This document shows positions 36,095 through 44,735 of a stretch of 64,000 nt of DNA, piece by piece; the first letter of the stretch is position 1; each line of letters starts with the position of its first letter. Where the stretch lies: assembly GCF_030680185.1 (NCBI RefSeq), contig NZ_JAUXVZ010000035.1, positions 1 through 64,000 on the forward strand, read 5' to 3'. Below the pieces are notes generated by a model. It was not told the origin of the DNA. It made no database searches and saw only the letters and a list, made by a program, of their open reading frames with translations. This DNA comes from Phenylobacterium sp. GTDB taxonomy: Bacteria > Pseudomonadota > Alphaproteobacteria > Caulobacterales > Caulobacteraceae. A program made the translations under genes and the position numbers.

Positions 36095-36448
36095 CTAGCG
36101 GACGATTATCGAGTCGAAGCCGCCGAAGATCATGCGCTTGCCGTCGAAGGGCGTCTTGGCCGGGTCGTGGTCCATCCGCGGGTCGGCCATGACCTTGGCG
36201 AGGACCGCGTCGCGGCTGGCGCGGGACTCATAGGTGATCCAGGAAAAGATCACGACCTCGTCCTCGGTGGCCTGAACCGCCCGGGGAAACGAGGTGAGTT
36301 CGCCTATGGGCACATCCTCGCCCACGCATTCCACATAGGTCAGGGCGCCATGGTCCATCCAGACCTCGGCGGCCAGGGTGGCCATCGCCTTGTAGGCGTC
36401 CAGATTGGCCTTGGGGACGGCGAGCACGAAGCCATCGACATAGGGCAT
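36095..36448 (-). CDS. DUF1428 (YbaA-like) protein
   Basis: A 117-residue cytoplasmic protein with the DUF1428 start MPYVDGFVLAVPKANLDAY and the late FDGKRMIFGGF, a ferredoxin-like alpha/beta (dimeric barrel) fold. The biochemical role of the family is unknown. ATG 36448 is preferred because an AAGGAGAAA lies just upstream (36453-36461). It is convergent with the S9 peptidase, 9 bases apart. Confidence 0.88.
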   Translation of the reverse strand: MPYVDGFVLAVPKANLDAYKAMATLAAEVWMDHGALTYVECVGEDVPIGELTSFPRAVQATEDEVVIFSWITYESRASRDAVLAKVMADPRMDHDPAKTPFDGKRMIFGGFDSIIVR

Positions 36449-36525
36449 GGGTTTCTCCTTTTCATATTCAGGTCTCGGGTCCAGGACGAACGCGCAGAGC
36501 TTTCGCCGACAGATCCCAGCAGATT

Positions 36526-36993
36526 TCACCCCCGCCGCCGGCGCTCCTTCTGGATCACCGTGTCGAGGGCCTGGAGGAAGCGCGAGCGGTCGTTGCGGTC
36601 GAAGGGCTTGGGGCCGCCATAGATGTCGCCAGTGGAGCGGAGCTGTTCCATCAGGGCCCGCTGGGCGATGGCCGAGCCGATAGAGTCCTCAGTGAACGGC
36701 TTGCCGTTGGGCGCGATGGCGTGGGCGCCCGCCTGCAGCACGCGCTCGGCCAGGGGAATATCGTTGGTGATGGCCACGTCGCCCGGCGCCACATGCTCGG
36801 CGATCCAGTCATCGGCCACGTCGGGGCCTGCATCGACGATCACCCGTGCGATCAGGGGCGAGGTCGGGATCATCATGAAGGCGTTGGAGACCACCCAGGT
36901 CTTCAGCCCATAGCGCTGGGCGACCTTGTAGATTTCGTCCTTCACCGGGCAGGCGTCAGCGTCGATGAAGATTTCGATGGGTTTGTGGTCCAT
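36526..36993 (-). CDS. YaiI/YqxD family (DUF188) protein
   Basis: A 155-residue protein with EIFIDADACPVKDEIYKVA at its N-terminus and later PLAERVLQAGAHAIAPNGKPF. This is the DUF188 signature; the acidic residues DADAC suggest a PIN/NYN-like nuclease fold, but activity is unproven. It lies 77 bases upstream of the DUF1428 gene on the same strand, possibly in one transcript. Confidence 0.9.
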   Translation of the reverse strand: MDHKPIEIFIDADACPVKDEIYKVAQRYGLKTWVVSNAFMMIPTSPLIARVIVDAGPDVADDWIAEHVAPGDVAITNDIPLAERVLQAGAHAIAPNGKPFTEDSIGSAIAQRALMEQLRSTGDIYGGPKPFDRNDRSRFLQALDTVIQKERRRRG

Positions 36994-37042
36994 GGCGCTC
37001 CCCGTGAGTTCGCTGGGCGGACATATGGCGCAGGATCGCGCC

Positions 37043-37360
37043 TCAGGCTTCCAGATCCTGCTTCAGCCGATCAAGAAGGCCGACCGCCTGGGCGGCATAG
37101 GCGCCGATCCATCGGTCTTGGATGTGCTTGATCGGTATAGGGTTGAGATGGTTCCACCGCTCGCGGCCCCGCCGTTCGGCGATCACCAGATCGGCGGCGT
37201 CCAGCACCTTGAGGTGTTGCATGACGGTGCAGCGATCCAGGGCGGGGAAGAGGGCGCAGAGGTCCCCCGTGGTGCGGGGATTGTCCCGCAGCGCATCCAG
37301 CAATTCTCGCCGGACGGGAGAGGCCAGGGCCTTGAAAACCTTGTCTGATTCGCTCGCCAT
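37043..37360 (-). CDS. ArsR-family transcriptional regulator
   Basis: A 105-residue winged-helix regulator: VFKALASPVRRELLDALRDNPRTTGDLCALFPALDRCTVMQHLKVLDAADLVIAERRGRERWNHLNP. It lacks the metal-binding Cys of ArsR proper; this subgroup usually pairs with an SRPBCC gene, as here. ATG 37360 is chosen because the upstream ATG (37366) falls inside the operator. It is divergent from the SRPBCC gene and should autoregulate with it. Confidence 0.9.
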   Translation of the reverse strand: MASESDKVFKALASPVRRELLDALRDNPRTTGDLCALFPALDRCTVMQHLKVLDAADLVIAERRGRERWNHLNPIPIKHIQDRWIGAYAAQAVGLLDRLKQDLEA

Positions 37361-37387
37361 TGACATGTTATAAAATTATAACATTAT
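37360..37387 (+). promoter_or_regulatory. divergent promoter with embedded 20-bp perfect palindrome (ArsR operator)
   Basis: ATGTTATAA (37365-37373), centre AA and TTATAACAT (37376-37384) form a perfect inverted repeat, strikingly AT-rich in this GC-rich DNA. TTGACA (37360-37365) and CATTAT (37382-37387), spaced by 16, form a plausible sigma-70 promoter for the SRPBCC gene, so the palindrome fills the spacer. Binding of the adjacent ArsR protein would shut both genes. Confidence 0.75.
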
Positions 37388-37425
37388 TTGGAGCCGCGCA
37401 ATGGCGCGCGCTGTGGAGTTCAGGC

Positions 37426-37875
37426 ATGGATTTGAAGTTCAAGGTCTCGGCGCGCATCGCGCGGCCGGTCTCCGAAGTGTTCGAGGCGGTGGCCGATCCG
37501 GCCAAGCTGTCAGGCTATTTCACCACGGGCGGCGCCAAGGGGCGGCTCGAAACGGGGGCTACGGTCTACTGGGACTTTCACGACTTCCCCGGCGCATTTC
37601 CCGTGGAGGTCAAGTCGGTCGAGCCCCACAGCCGCATCACGCTGAACTGGGACGCCGAAGACGCCGAAGGCGCCTATCCCACTACCGTGGTCATGACCTT
37701 CGAGGCGCTGGAGGACGGGCGCACCCTGGTGACCATTTCGGAATCGGGCTGGCGCGAGACGCCGGAAGGCCTCGCGGCCTCCTACGGCAATTGCCAGGGC
37801 TGGATGCAGATGCTCTGCGCCCTGAAGGCCTATCTGGAATACGGGGTGAACCTGCGCGAGGGCATGTTCAAATAG
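37426..37875 (+). CDS. SRPBCC/AHSA1-domain protein
   Basis: A 149-residue START-like protein: DLKFKVSARIARPVSEVFEAVADPAKLSGYFTTG at the start, with a hydrophobic ligand cavity inferred from family. WDFHDFPGAFPVEVK and GWRETPEGLAASYGNCQGW are typical AHSA1. Such proteins are commonly paired with ArsR regulators and may bind a small hydrophobic ligand. The ligand is unknown. It has its own promoter with the palindrome. Confidence 0.9.
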   Translation: MDLKFKVSARIARPVSEVFEAVADPAKLSGYFTTGGAKGRLETGATVYWDFHDFPGAFPVEVKSVEPHSRITLNWDAEDAEGAYPTTVVMTFEALEDGRTLVTISESGWRETPEGLAASYGNCQGWMQMLCALKAYLEYGVNLREGMFK

Positions 37876-37895
37876 CGGCTGAAGCCTTCGGCGGC

Positions 37896-38081
37896 TCAGC
37901 TTGGCTTCTTCTTGAACGTGTCGCCCACGGCGGTGGCGTCGGGGCCATCGGGACCGGCGGCGCGACGCGACTTCTCGCCGTTGCGGCTGACCTCCTGGTC
38001 GGAGGCGAGACCTGGCTGCTTGCCCAGGGGTTGAGCGGCGTTGTCCTTGCGGCCTTCGGACTGAAGCGGTGACTTGGTCAT
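37896..38081 (-). CDS. small basic hypothetical protein
   Basis: A 61-residue, charged, low-complexity protein (MTKSPLQSEGRKDNAAQPLG at the start, GDTFKKKPS at the end). No domain or signal is visible and it is probably disordered. A weak GGA lies upstream of ATG 38081. It is convergent with the SRPBCC gene and divergent from the next. It may be real, as short cytosolic proteins of this kind are common in the group, but support is weak. Confidence 0.45.
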   Translation of the reverse strand: MTKSPLQSEGRKDNAAQPLGKQPGLASDQEVSRNGEKSRRAAGPDGPDATAVGDTFKKKPS

Positions 38082-38244
38082 GGTCGTTCCACGGTTTGAG
38101 CGGGGCCGGGCGCCGGTCCCGATGACCCAATTCGCCCACGGTCAGACAGTTCCGCAGGGCGCGCCGCGCCCCATCAACCTCTGCCAAAGGAACGAAACCC
38201 CTCCGCGGCGGGTCTTAGGGGCTGCAGACCAACAGGAGGCCTCC

Positions 38245-38820
38245 TTGCCCAGTGCTCAGACGACCGCGCCAGCCGCCGACTGGCGACGCAAGGCCAGCCA
38301 CATCTCCCACGATGCGCTCAGCTTCGGCCGCTGGATGGGCGGCAAGCCCCTGGCGAAGGCGCCGTCCGCAGAATTCTCCACCCCCGGCGGCGGCCGCATG
38401 CGGCTGACGACGGATCGGGTGCGCGCCCGGCCGGCCCTGACGCCCCAGCTGTCCTTCATGCTCGGCCAGAACGCCATTGGACTGGGGGTCTGGGGCCTGC
38501 TTTTCCCCAAGGCGGTGAACCGGTTCCTGGGGGTCCAGGCCCCGCATCAGACGACCCAACTGCTGTTCGGCACCCGGGAGATGGCGACCGGCATGAGCCT
38601 GTTCTCCAATCCGACGCGATCAGGCGTGCTCTGGGCGCGTGTGGCCGGCGACCTCTTCGATATCGGGGTCCTGACCTGGCTGAACCGGCCCAGCAACCCC
38701 AAGCGGGGCAACGCCCGGCTGGCCCTGGGTGTCGTCCTTGCGGTCACGGCCCTCGACGCCATCGCCGCCGCGCGGCTGTCCAACGTCCAACGCAACAGCG
38801 TTTCTGGAGGCGGCCGATGA
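38245..38820 (+). CDS. predicted membrane protein (DUF4267-like), operon partner of a zinc alcohol dehydrogenase
   Basis: A 191-residue protein starting at TTG 38245, preceded by a perfect AGGAGG at 38234-38239. The N-terminal third is hydrophilic. Hydrophobic stretches LSFMLGQNAIGLGVWGLLF and LALGVVLAVTALDAIAAARL, with an intervening FDIGVLTWLN, give three or four membrane spans similar to DUF4267 proteins. The TTG start is supported by the strong ribosome site; the upstream ATG is not. It overlaps the dehydrogenase by ATGA, so the two are coupled. Confidence 0.78.
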   Translation: MPSAQTTAPAADWRRKASHISHDALSFGRWMGGKPLAKAPSAEFSTPGGGRMRLTTDRVRARPALTPQLSFMLGQNAIGLGVWGLLFPKAVNRFLGVQAPHQTTQLLFGTREMATGMSLFSNPTRSGVLWARVAGDLFDIGVLTWLNRPSNPKRGNARLALGVVLAVTALDAIAAARLSNVQRNSVSGGGR

Positions 38821-39992
38821 AAGCCATCTGCTGGCAAGGCAAGAAGGACCTCCGTTGCGAGGAGGTCCCCGATCCGATCATCGAAGATCCCAGGGATGCG
38901 GTGATCCGGGTGACGTCCACCTGCATCTGTGGATCGGACCTGCACCTGATGAACGGCTTTGTGCCCACCATGTGCGCTGGCGACGTCATGGGCCACGAGT
39001 CCATGGGCGAGGTGGTGGAGGTCGGCGTCGAGGCCCGCGCCCAGGGCCTTTCGGTCGGCGACCGGGTCGTCGTGCCCTTCCAGATGACCTGCGGCGTCTG
39101 CGAGCAATGCCAGGCTGGCAACTACTCGGTCTGCCAGACCACCAACCGCAACGCCGACCTGGCCAAGGCCTTCTTCGGCGACACGACCGCTGGCCTGTTC
39201 GGCTATTCGCACATCACCGGCGGCTATGCCGGTGGCCAGGCGGAGTATCTGCGAACGCCCTTTGCGGCCACCTCGCTGATCAAGATCCCCAAGGCCGGTG
39301 TCGACGAGAAGTACCTGTTCCTCAGCGACATCCTGCCCACGGGCTGGCAGGCGGCCGCCTTCGCCGACATCCAGCCCACCGATACCGTGGCGGTCTGGGG
39401 CTGTGGCCCCGTAGGCCTGTTCACCATCCTTTCGGCCATCATCCAGGGCGCCCGCCGCGTCATCGCCATCGACGATGTGCCCGAGCGGCTGGCCATGGCC
39501 GCCAAGCTGGGCGCCGAGATGATCGATCGCAGCCAGGTGAAGGTGCTGCCGACCCTGAAGGAGATGACCGGCGGCCATGGTCCCGAAAAGTGCATCGACG
39601 CCGTCGGTATCGAGGCCCACGGCCCCACGCCCCTGCTGGAGCTGATCGACCGGGCGCAGACGGCCCTGAAGCTGGAGACCGAACGGCCGGTCGCCCTGCG
39701 TGAGGCGATCATGGCCTGCAAGGCCGCCGGCACGGTGTCGGTGCCCGGCGTCTACGGCGGCATGTCCAACATGATCCCCATGGGCGCGTTGATGAACAAG
39801 GGCCTGACCCTGCGGACCGGCCAGACCCATGTGCGCCGGTGGAGCGACGACCTGCTGCGTCGGCTGGATGAAGGCGAGATCGACCCGACCTTCCTGATCA
39901 CGCACACCGAGCCGCTCGGTCGCGGGCCGGAGATGTATGACCTGTTTTCCAGGAAGGCGGACGGCTGTGTGAAGGTGGTGCTCAAGCCCTGA
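38817..39992 (+). CDS. zinc-dependent alcohol dehydrogenase (formaldehyde-dehydrogenase-like MDR)
   Basis: A 391-residue medium-chain dehydrogenase. Catalytic zinc ligands are in STCICGSD and GHESMGEVVEVG. The structural zinc site is CGVCEQCQAGNYSVC (four Cys). NAD binding is by VWGCGPVGLFT. A region typical of the glutathione-independent formaldehyde dehydrogenase/threonine dehydrogenase-like clade follows. It oxidises an alcohol or aldehyde with NAD(P); the substrate is unknown. It is coupled to the upstream membrane protein. Confidence 0.9.
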   Translation: MKAICWQGKKDLRCEEVPDPIIEDPRDAVIRVTSTCICGSDLHLMNGFVPTMCAGDVMGHESMGEVVEVGVEARAQGLSVGDRVVVPFQMTCGVCEQCQAGNYSVCQTTNRNADLAKAFFGDTTAGLFGYSHITGGYAGGQAEYLRTPFAATSLIKIPKAGVDEKYLFLSDILPTGWQAAAFADIQPTDTVAVWGCGPVGLFTILSAIIQGARRVIAIDDVPERLAMAAKLGAEMIDRSQVKVLPTLKEMTGGHGPEKCIDAVGIEAHGPTPLLELIDRAQTALKLETERPVALREAIMACKAAGTVSVPGVYGGMSNMIPMGALMNKGLTLRTGQTHVRRWSDDLLRRLDEGEIDPTFLITHTEPLGRGPEMYDLFSRKADGCVKVVLKP

Positions 39993-40056
39993 GGTCCTGA
40001 ACGGCTGAACTTAAGCTTGAAGCTACGCGTTCCGGTTCACGACCGGAGGACTACCC

Positions 40057-40767
40057 ATGCCCGAAAACCGCTTTCTCAGCACGCTGGGTCGCGCCGACGC
40101 CGCCCTTCTGGGGCCGGCGCTGCGCGCCAGAAGCTTGGCGCGGGACGATCTCGTGGCCTGCGAGGGCCGACCGGTCGAGCGGGTCGTTCTGCCGGTGAAT
40201 TGCATTCTCTCGGTCATCGCCGTCATGCGCGATGGCCGCGAGGTGGAGACCCGGACCATCGGCTTCGAAGGCGGCTATGGCCTCTTGCACGCCCTCGGCT
40301 CGCCCGTGTCCTACGAGCGTGTGATCGCCCAGGTGCCCGGCGACGCCTATGAGCTGCCCCTCGCGGCTCTGGCCCAGGCGGCGCAGAGCAGCCCAAGCCT
40401 GGTCAACCATATTGTCAGCTTCGCCCAGGCCTCGCTGATACAGTCGGCCCAGACCACGGCCTGCAACGCCATCCACGGCGCGGAGCAGCGCATGTGCCGC
40501 TGGCTGCTGATGTCGCAGGATCGCCTGGGATCGAACATCCTGCCCCTGACCCAGGAACACCTGTCGATCATGCTGGGCGTGCAGCGGACCACCGTCACGG
40601 CGATCGCCAAGGACCTGCAGGCCCGGGGGCTGATCGCCAATGGGCGCGGCCGGATCAAGATCACCGACCGGGAGGGTCTCAAGCGCATCGTCTGCGAATG
40701 CTATGAGATGCTCGAAGACGGCGTCACCCAGATGGTCGGGTTCAGCCCCGCCGCCCAAACTAGCTGA
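40057..40767 (+). CDS. Crp/Fnr-family transcriptional regulator
   Basis: A 236-residue regulator with a cNMP-binding-like N-domain (RPVERVVLPVNCILSVIAVM) and a C-terminal HTH (LTQEHLSIMLGVQRTTVTAIAKDL). There is no Fnr Cys cluster, so it is not a classical oxygen sensor. A GGAGG lies before ATG 40057. It lies just after the dehydrogenase on the same strand and may regulate it. Confidence 0.88.
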   Translation: MPENRFLSTLGRADAALLGPALRARSLARDDLVACEGRPVERVVLPVNCILSVIAVMRDGREVETRTIGFEGGYGLLHALGSPVSYERVIAQVPGDAYELPLAALAQAAQSSPSLVNHIVSFAQASLIQSAQTTACNAIHGAEQRMCRWLLMSQDRLGSNILPLTQEHLSIMLGVQRTTVTAIAKDLQARGLIANGRGRIKITDREGLKRIVCECYEMLEDGVTQMVGFSPAAQTS

Positions 40768-40801
40768 GGCCTCGCCCGCCCGATCCGCGCCGGCCTCTTG
40801 T

Positions 40802-41224
40802 TCAGTCCCCCACCAGCTTCGCCGCCACGCGGCCATGCACGTCGGCGGCCTCTGGCGTCATGATCTCGTCGAAGTCGGACATCTCATAGAGGGGGCGGAT
40901 TTCGATCTCGCTCGGCCCCGGCATCGGATTGGGGCACCGCTTCACCCAGGCCACGGCCTCGTCCATGTCCTTGACCTCCCAGAGCCAGTAGCCGGCGACC
41001 ACCTCGTTGGTCTCGGCGAAGGGGCCGTCCATGACGATGCGGCTGGTCCCGTCGAACCTGACCCGCTTGCCCTTGGAGGTCGGCTTCAGGCCATCGCCCG
41101 AGACCAGGATGCCGGCGTCGGCCAGGGCCTCGTTGAATCGGCCCATCTCTTCCAGCAGTTCGCTGGGGGGCATGACGCCAGCCTCGCTGTCGTCCGTCGC
41201 CTTCACAAACACCATCACCCGCAT
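40802..41224 (-). CDS. YciI-like (DGPF-domain) protein
   Basis: A 140-residue protein. MRVMVFVKATDDSEAGVMP and RIVMDGPFAETNEVVAGYWLW with the DGPF motif identify the YCII/DGPF family (dimeric ferredoxin-like barrel), often found beside ECF sigma factors. The ATG at 41224 removes a poor upstream extension. No partner sigma factor is beside it. The function is unknown. Confidence 0.9.
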   Translation of the reverse strand: MRVMVFVKATDDSEAGVMPPSELLEEMGRFNEALADAGILVSGDGLKPTSKGKRVRFDGTSRIVMDGPFAETNEVVAGYWLWEVKDMDEAVAWVKRCPNPMPGPSEIEIRPLYEMSDFDEIMTPEAADVHGRVAAKLVGD

Positions 41225-41333
41225 CGCTCGTCTCCCATCCTTTGGACTGCACATCCTGGCCGGAGGTTTCCGGCTGGTCTCTCGAAGGACGATCCGCGTC
41301 TTGCTGGGCCGACAATTTTGGCGGCGAGATTTT

Positions 41334-41738
41334 TCAGTGGTCCTGCGCCTCATCGAGGCTGACGGCGTTTTCCACCAGGTCGCGCCAGGTGGGGTCGGTG
41401 TCGTCCACCAGGTCCACATCATCGAGCAGGGCGACGGCCGAGTCCCCATCCGGCAGGATCAGGCCCAGCACCTCCATGGTCTCGCCGTCAGATCCCACAT
41501 GGGACTCCGCCTGCACGGCCACGGCGGCCTGCGCCCCGTCGTCCTCCCACCAGATGACCGGCTGGGGCAGCTCCATGTCGATGACGGCGGGATCGCGGGT
41601 CTCGCCCAGCGCAAACACCGCCCGCCTGGCCTGGACGTCGTCCAGCGTCGCCACCGCGCCGGTGAACGCCGTCAGGCGTCCCCAGTCGTCCACATCGAAA
41701 CCGCCACCGTCCTCTTGGGCGTCGTCCGTCGAAGTCAT
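41334..41738 (-). CDS. acidic hypothetical protein
   Basis: A 134-residue, strongly acidic soluble protein starting MTSTDDAQEDGGGFDVDDWG. QPVIWWEDDGAQAAVAVQ and VDLVDDTDPTWRDLVENAV are conspicuous. No domain or signal is visible. It lies 109 bases upstream of the YciI-like gene on the same strand. I do not recognise the family; the acidity and repeated Asp suggest binding a basic partner or metal, unproven. Confidence 0.7.
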   Translation of the reverse strand: MTSTDDAQEDGGGFDVDDWGRLTAFTGAVATLDDVQARRAVFALGETRDPAVIDMELPQPVIWWEDDGAQAAVAVQAESHVGSDGETMEVLGLILPDGDSAVALLDDVDLVDDTDPTWRDLVENAVSLDEAQDH

Positions 41739-41833
41739 GGGGCGGAAGCTCTTTGAAAAGAGCGCAGGCGGCGCTCGCCCGCGGCAGCCGAAATTTTCCG
41801 ACATGCCGCGGGATTCCACAAGGCGAAGGATGC

Positions 41834-42217
41834 CTAGCTGGCCGGCCAGACCGAAAGGATGGTTGCGGCGTCGAAATAGTCCCGCCAATAGACGATCTTG
41901 CCGTCCTGGATTTCGAACACGCCGGTGACCGGCAGCTCGACCCACCTGTCGGCCAGCTGGTGGCGGTCCAGGCGCTCGATGAATACGCTGGATCCGTGCT
42001 CGGCCTCGCGCAACACCCTGAACTCATTGTGCAGGGTCGGCGCAAAGAAGGGCTCCAACAGGCTGCGCATGCCGTCCGGCCCGTGCGCCACGGGCAGGGG
42101 CGGCGGATTCACATACTCACAGCGGTCGGCCACGAAGATCATCGCAGCCTCATAGTCCAGCTGTTCCAGCGCCTTGAGGAACGGGCGGACGATCTGAAGG
42201 GGCGAGGGTTGGGTCAT
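41834..42217 (-). CDS. NTF2-like (limonene-1,2-epoxide hydrolase-like) protein
   Basis: A 127-residue cone-fold protein. FLKALEQLDYEAAMIFVADRCEYVNPP and the end GVFEIQDGKIVYWRDYFDA match the SnoaL/LEH group; the Asp and Arg in WRDYFD fit an epoxide-hydrolase active site, but activity cannot be claimed. ATG 42217 is chosen by the start of homology; AGGAGAGCCCC precedes it. It is a single gene between acidic-protein and GST genes. Confidence 0.85.
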   Translation of the reverse strand: MTQPSPLQIVRPFLKALEQLDYEAAMIFVADRCEYVNPPPLPVAHGPDGMRSLLEPFFAPTLHNEFRVLREAEHGSSVFIERLDRHQLADRWVELPVTGVFEIQDGKIVYWRDYFDAATILSVWPAS

Positions 42218-42334
42218 GGGGCTCTCCTGGGGTCTTGCGAGACCCCCAGGCTCAGCCCGCCAGCCCTCGCCCGCAACGACCTGCCAGGTCATCGGCTGCG
42301 CGATGGCCCTTACGCCCGGCCAGTTTGACCTGGC

Positions 42335-42973
42335 TCAGTCGGCGGCGGCGAAGTGCGCCATCTGGTCGGCGTGGGCCTTGACGAAGGCCGGACGGCGGGT
42401 GGCCCGGGCGACATAGTCCCGGCACGCCTGATGCTTGGCCAGCCCATCAAAGCGATCGACCAGACGCAGGACGTCGGCCATCAGGATGTCGGCGATGGAG
42501 AAGTCGTCCGCGAGCCATTCGCGCCCGGCGAGGACGGGCTCGAGATGGTCCAGGCGCGCCGTCAGAAAGGCGTCCAGGCGCTTCCAGCCGGGTGCGTCCC
42601 CCGTCTCGCCGGAAAACTGGAAGATCGTCCAGGGCAGGCTCGCCATCTCGACGGAGTTCAGCGCCGCAAAGGTCCATTCCAGCACGCTGCGCCGACCGGC
42701 CAGGTCCGTCGGCATCAGCGCCGCGCTCTGCTCGCCCAGATGGATCAGGATCGCGCCGCTCTCGAAGATCGAGAGATCGCCGTCGGTCAGCCAAGGCACC
42801 TGTCCGAACGGCTGGTGGGCGAAATGCGCCGCGTCGCGTCCGTTGAACGGCACGCCCTCGACCCGATAGGGCGCCTGCGCCTCCTCCAGCGCCCATCGGA
42901 TGCGCAGATCGCGCACATAGCCCCGGGGACCTTCCGGCGCCCAGTCGAAGGTCGTGAGGATCAGTTCGCCCAT
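42335..42973 (-). CDS. glutathione S-transferase family protein
   Basis: A 212-residue GST with a thioredoxin-like N-domain (ILTTFDWAPEGPRGYVRDLRI, GQVPWLTDGDLSIFESGAI, the cis-Pro and ES glutathione-binding motif) and a helical C-domain (REWLADDFSIADILMADVL). The first-helix region has no classical catalytic Ser, Tyr or Cys motif, so the chemistry is unclear. It does not carry the zeta-class SSCS motif of maleylacetoacetate isomerase. Confidence 0.88.
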   Translation of the reverse strand: MGELILTTFDWAPEGPRGYVRDLRIRWALEEAQAPYRVEGVPFNGRDAAHFAHQPFGQVPWLTDGDLSIFESGAILIHLGEQSAALMPTDLAGRRSVLEWTFAALNSVEMASLPWTIFQFSGETGDAPGWKRLDAFLTARLDHLEPVLAGREWLADDFSIADILMADVLRLVDRFDGLAKHQACRDYVARATRRPAFVKAHADQMAHFAAAD

Positions 42974-43068
42974 GGCTCGTTCTATCCTGCTCTGGCCTGC
43001 CGATGCGGCGGCGCCTCGCGCCCAAGGACGTCGAAGCTCAGGGCGATCCGACAGGGTACGGGCAAGGC

Positions 43069-43746
43069 CTAGTCGTCGAAGCCCACGAAGGTGGTCGCCT
43101 CTTCCACCGACTTGCGTTCCGACACCACCGCATTGGCCGGGAAGGTGTCGTCGGGCCAGCCGAGCGCGATGCTCTTCATGATGATCTGATCATCGGCGAT
43201 GCCGGCGTGTTCGCGCACCACCGGTGACTGCATGATGCCCTGGCTGTTGATCACCGCGCCCAGGCCGCGGGACCAGGCCGCGTTGACCAGGGCGGTGGTC
43301 ACCGCGCCGCAGTCGAAGGGGGTGTCGTCGCTGCCGTCCAGCACCCGGTCATAGGTGACGATGATGCAGACCGGCGCGTCGAACTGGCGGAAGCCGCGCA
43401 GCACCCAGTCCTGGCGCATCTCCTTGTCCTCGCGGGCGATTCCCATGGCGGCGAACAACTGCTTGGCGACGCCCACCTGGCGGTCGCGGTGGTGGCCTGC
43501 AAAGGCCTCGCCGGTGCGAAACTCCCGCGACTGGGGGACGCCGGCGACCATCCGCTCGGTATTGCCGGCCCGGATCCTGTTCAGCGGCTCGCCGGTGATG
43601 ACGTAGAAGTTCCAGGGCTGGGTGTTCATCGACGACGGCGCCCGCATGGCCAGGCGCAGGATCTCTTCGATCAGCGCCTTCGGCACCGGATCGGGCTTGT
43701 AGCCCCGGATGCTGCGGCGACCGAGGATGACGTCGTCAAACTGCAT
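43069..43746 (-). CDS. nitroreductase family FMN-dependent oxidoreductase
   Basis: A 225-residue protein. VILGRRSIRGYKPDPVPKAL at the start is the FMN-phosphate-binding Arg-Arg-Ser motif, and APSSMNTQPWNFYVI and LGWPDDTFPANAVVSERKS follow, as in NfnB/NADH dehydrogenase-like nitroreductases. It reduces nitro compounds, quinones or enones with NAD(P)H. The natural substrate is unknown. Confidence 0.9.
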   Translation of the reverse strand: MQFDDVILGRRSIRGYKPDPVPKALIEEILRLAMRAPSSMNTQPWNFYVITGEPLNRIRAGNTERMVAGVPQSREFRTGEAFAGHHRDRQVGVAKQLFAAMGIAREDKEMRQDWVLRGFRQFDAPVCIIVTYDRVLDGSDDTPFDCGAVTTALVNAAWSRGLGAVINSQGIMQSPVVREHAGIADDQIIMKSIALGWPDDTFPANAVVSERKSVEEATTFVGFDD

Positions 43747-43842
43747 GAGAGGACCTTTGGAGACATTGGCGATGCGACGGGGAAGACCTGTCAGTTTTTG
43801 GTCGCCAAGCCAATGTGTGCCGTGGCGTCAAGGCGGGGTCGC

Positions 43843-44505
43843 CTAGTTCTCGCCCCACAGGCGCAGCAGGCCGCCGATCGACTTGTCGATCAGCAGGGAC
43901 GCCCCGCCGGGCGCCAGGCCCGCTCGGGCGCGCTCCAGATCATAGAGCAGCTCCCGCTGATCGGCCCGCCGGATCAGGCTCTGCACCCAGCCGACGCAGG
44001 CCAGCCGTTCGCCTTGGGTCACCGGCGCGACCCGGTGCAGATGGCCCGTCGGATAGACCACGGCGGCGCCCGCCGCCGGCCGAAACGCCCGCTCTCCCGA
44101 CAGATCCTGGATGATCAGGTCGCCGCCGGCATAGGTCTCCGGGTCGGAGAGGAACAGGGTGAAGCTGAAATCGGTGCGCAGCGGCGCGCCGTAGGCGTCG
44201 AACATGCCGGCGTTGTCCACATGCAGGCCGTACTGCTGGCCCGGCCCATAGCGCGAGAAGATCAGGCTCGACCAGCGGGTGGGCCGCACCAGGCTCCGCA
44301 GGGTGGGATGGGCTTCCAGCGCCAGCCGCACCCGGCGGGCCAGGGCGGCGACGCCGGGGTCGTCGCCCCGGGCCTGAGCGTTGGACTTCACCTGTTCGGC
44401 CGCTGCGCCAGCCGTCGCCCGCCCGTCACGGAAGGGGGCGGCCTCCAGGCCCTGGCGGACGGCCATGATGTCTTCGGGGCCAAGGACGTCTGGCAACACG
44501 ATCAC
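43843..44505 (-). CDS. 2-oxoglutarate/Fe(II) dioxygenase (PiuC/PKHX-like hydroxylase)
   Basis: A 220-residue dioxygenase. VIVLPDVLGPEDIMAVRQGL starts a PKHD-type domain. The iron site is HVDNAGMF (HxD) and the distal His in TGHLHRVAPVTQGERLA, with R near its end binding 2-oxoglutarate. GTG 44505 is the start, preceded by AGGAGG with a 6-base spacing. PiuC-type genes often accompany iron uptake receptors; none is adjacent here. Confidence 0.9.
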   Translation of the reverse strand: MIVLPDVLGPEDIMAVRQGLEAAPFRDGRATAGAAAEQVKSNAQARGDDPGVAALARRVRLALEAHPTLRSLVRPTRWSSLIFSRYGPGQQYGLHVDNAGMFDAYGAPLRTDFSFTLFLSDPETYAGGDLIIQDLSGERAFRPAAGAAVVYPTGHLHRVAPVTQGERLACVGWVQSLIRRADQRELLYDLERARAGLAPGGASLLIDKSIGGLLRLWGEN

Positions 44506-44735
44506 GCTTGGCCTCCTGCCGCCGGCGGCGGCCCCCTTTTTCGCATCGCCTGCGCCGAGGGCAAGGCCCTTGCCGAGGGCCGCGGCTTCGCCCATCTCTG
44601 CACTGCGGACCGGGCCCCTCTGGTGACGCGCCGCCCCAGGGCCGGCGCTCACGATGTCGGACGCATCACGTCAGCACGTGAGGTCGCAGGGTCCTAAGTC
44701 GCCGTCGCGCCTCCGTCGTTCAGAAGGAAGTCTCG

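Noticed and set aside
42335..42973. GST as the missing maleylacetoacetate isomerase
   Set aside because: It lacks the zeta-class SSCS active-site motif and lies 26 kb away among unrelated genes.
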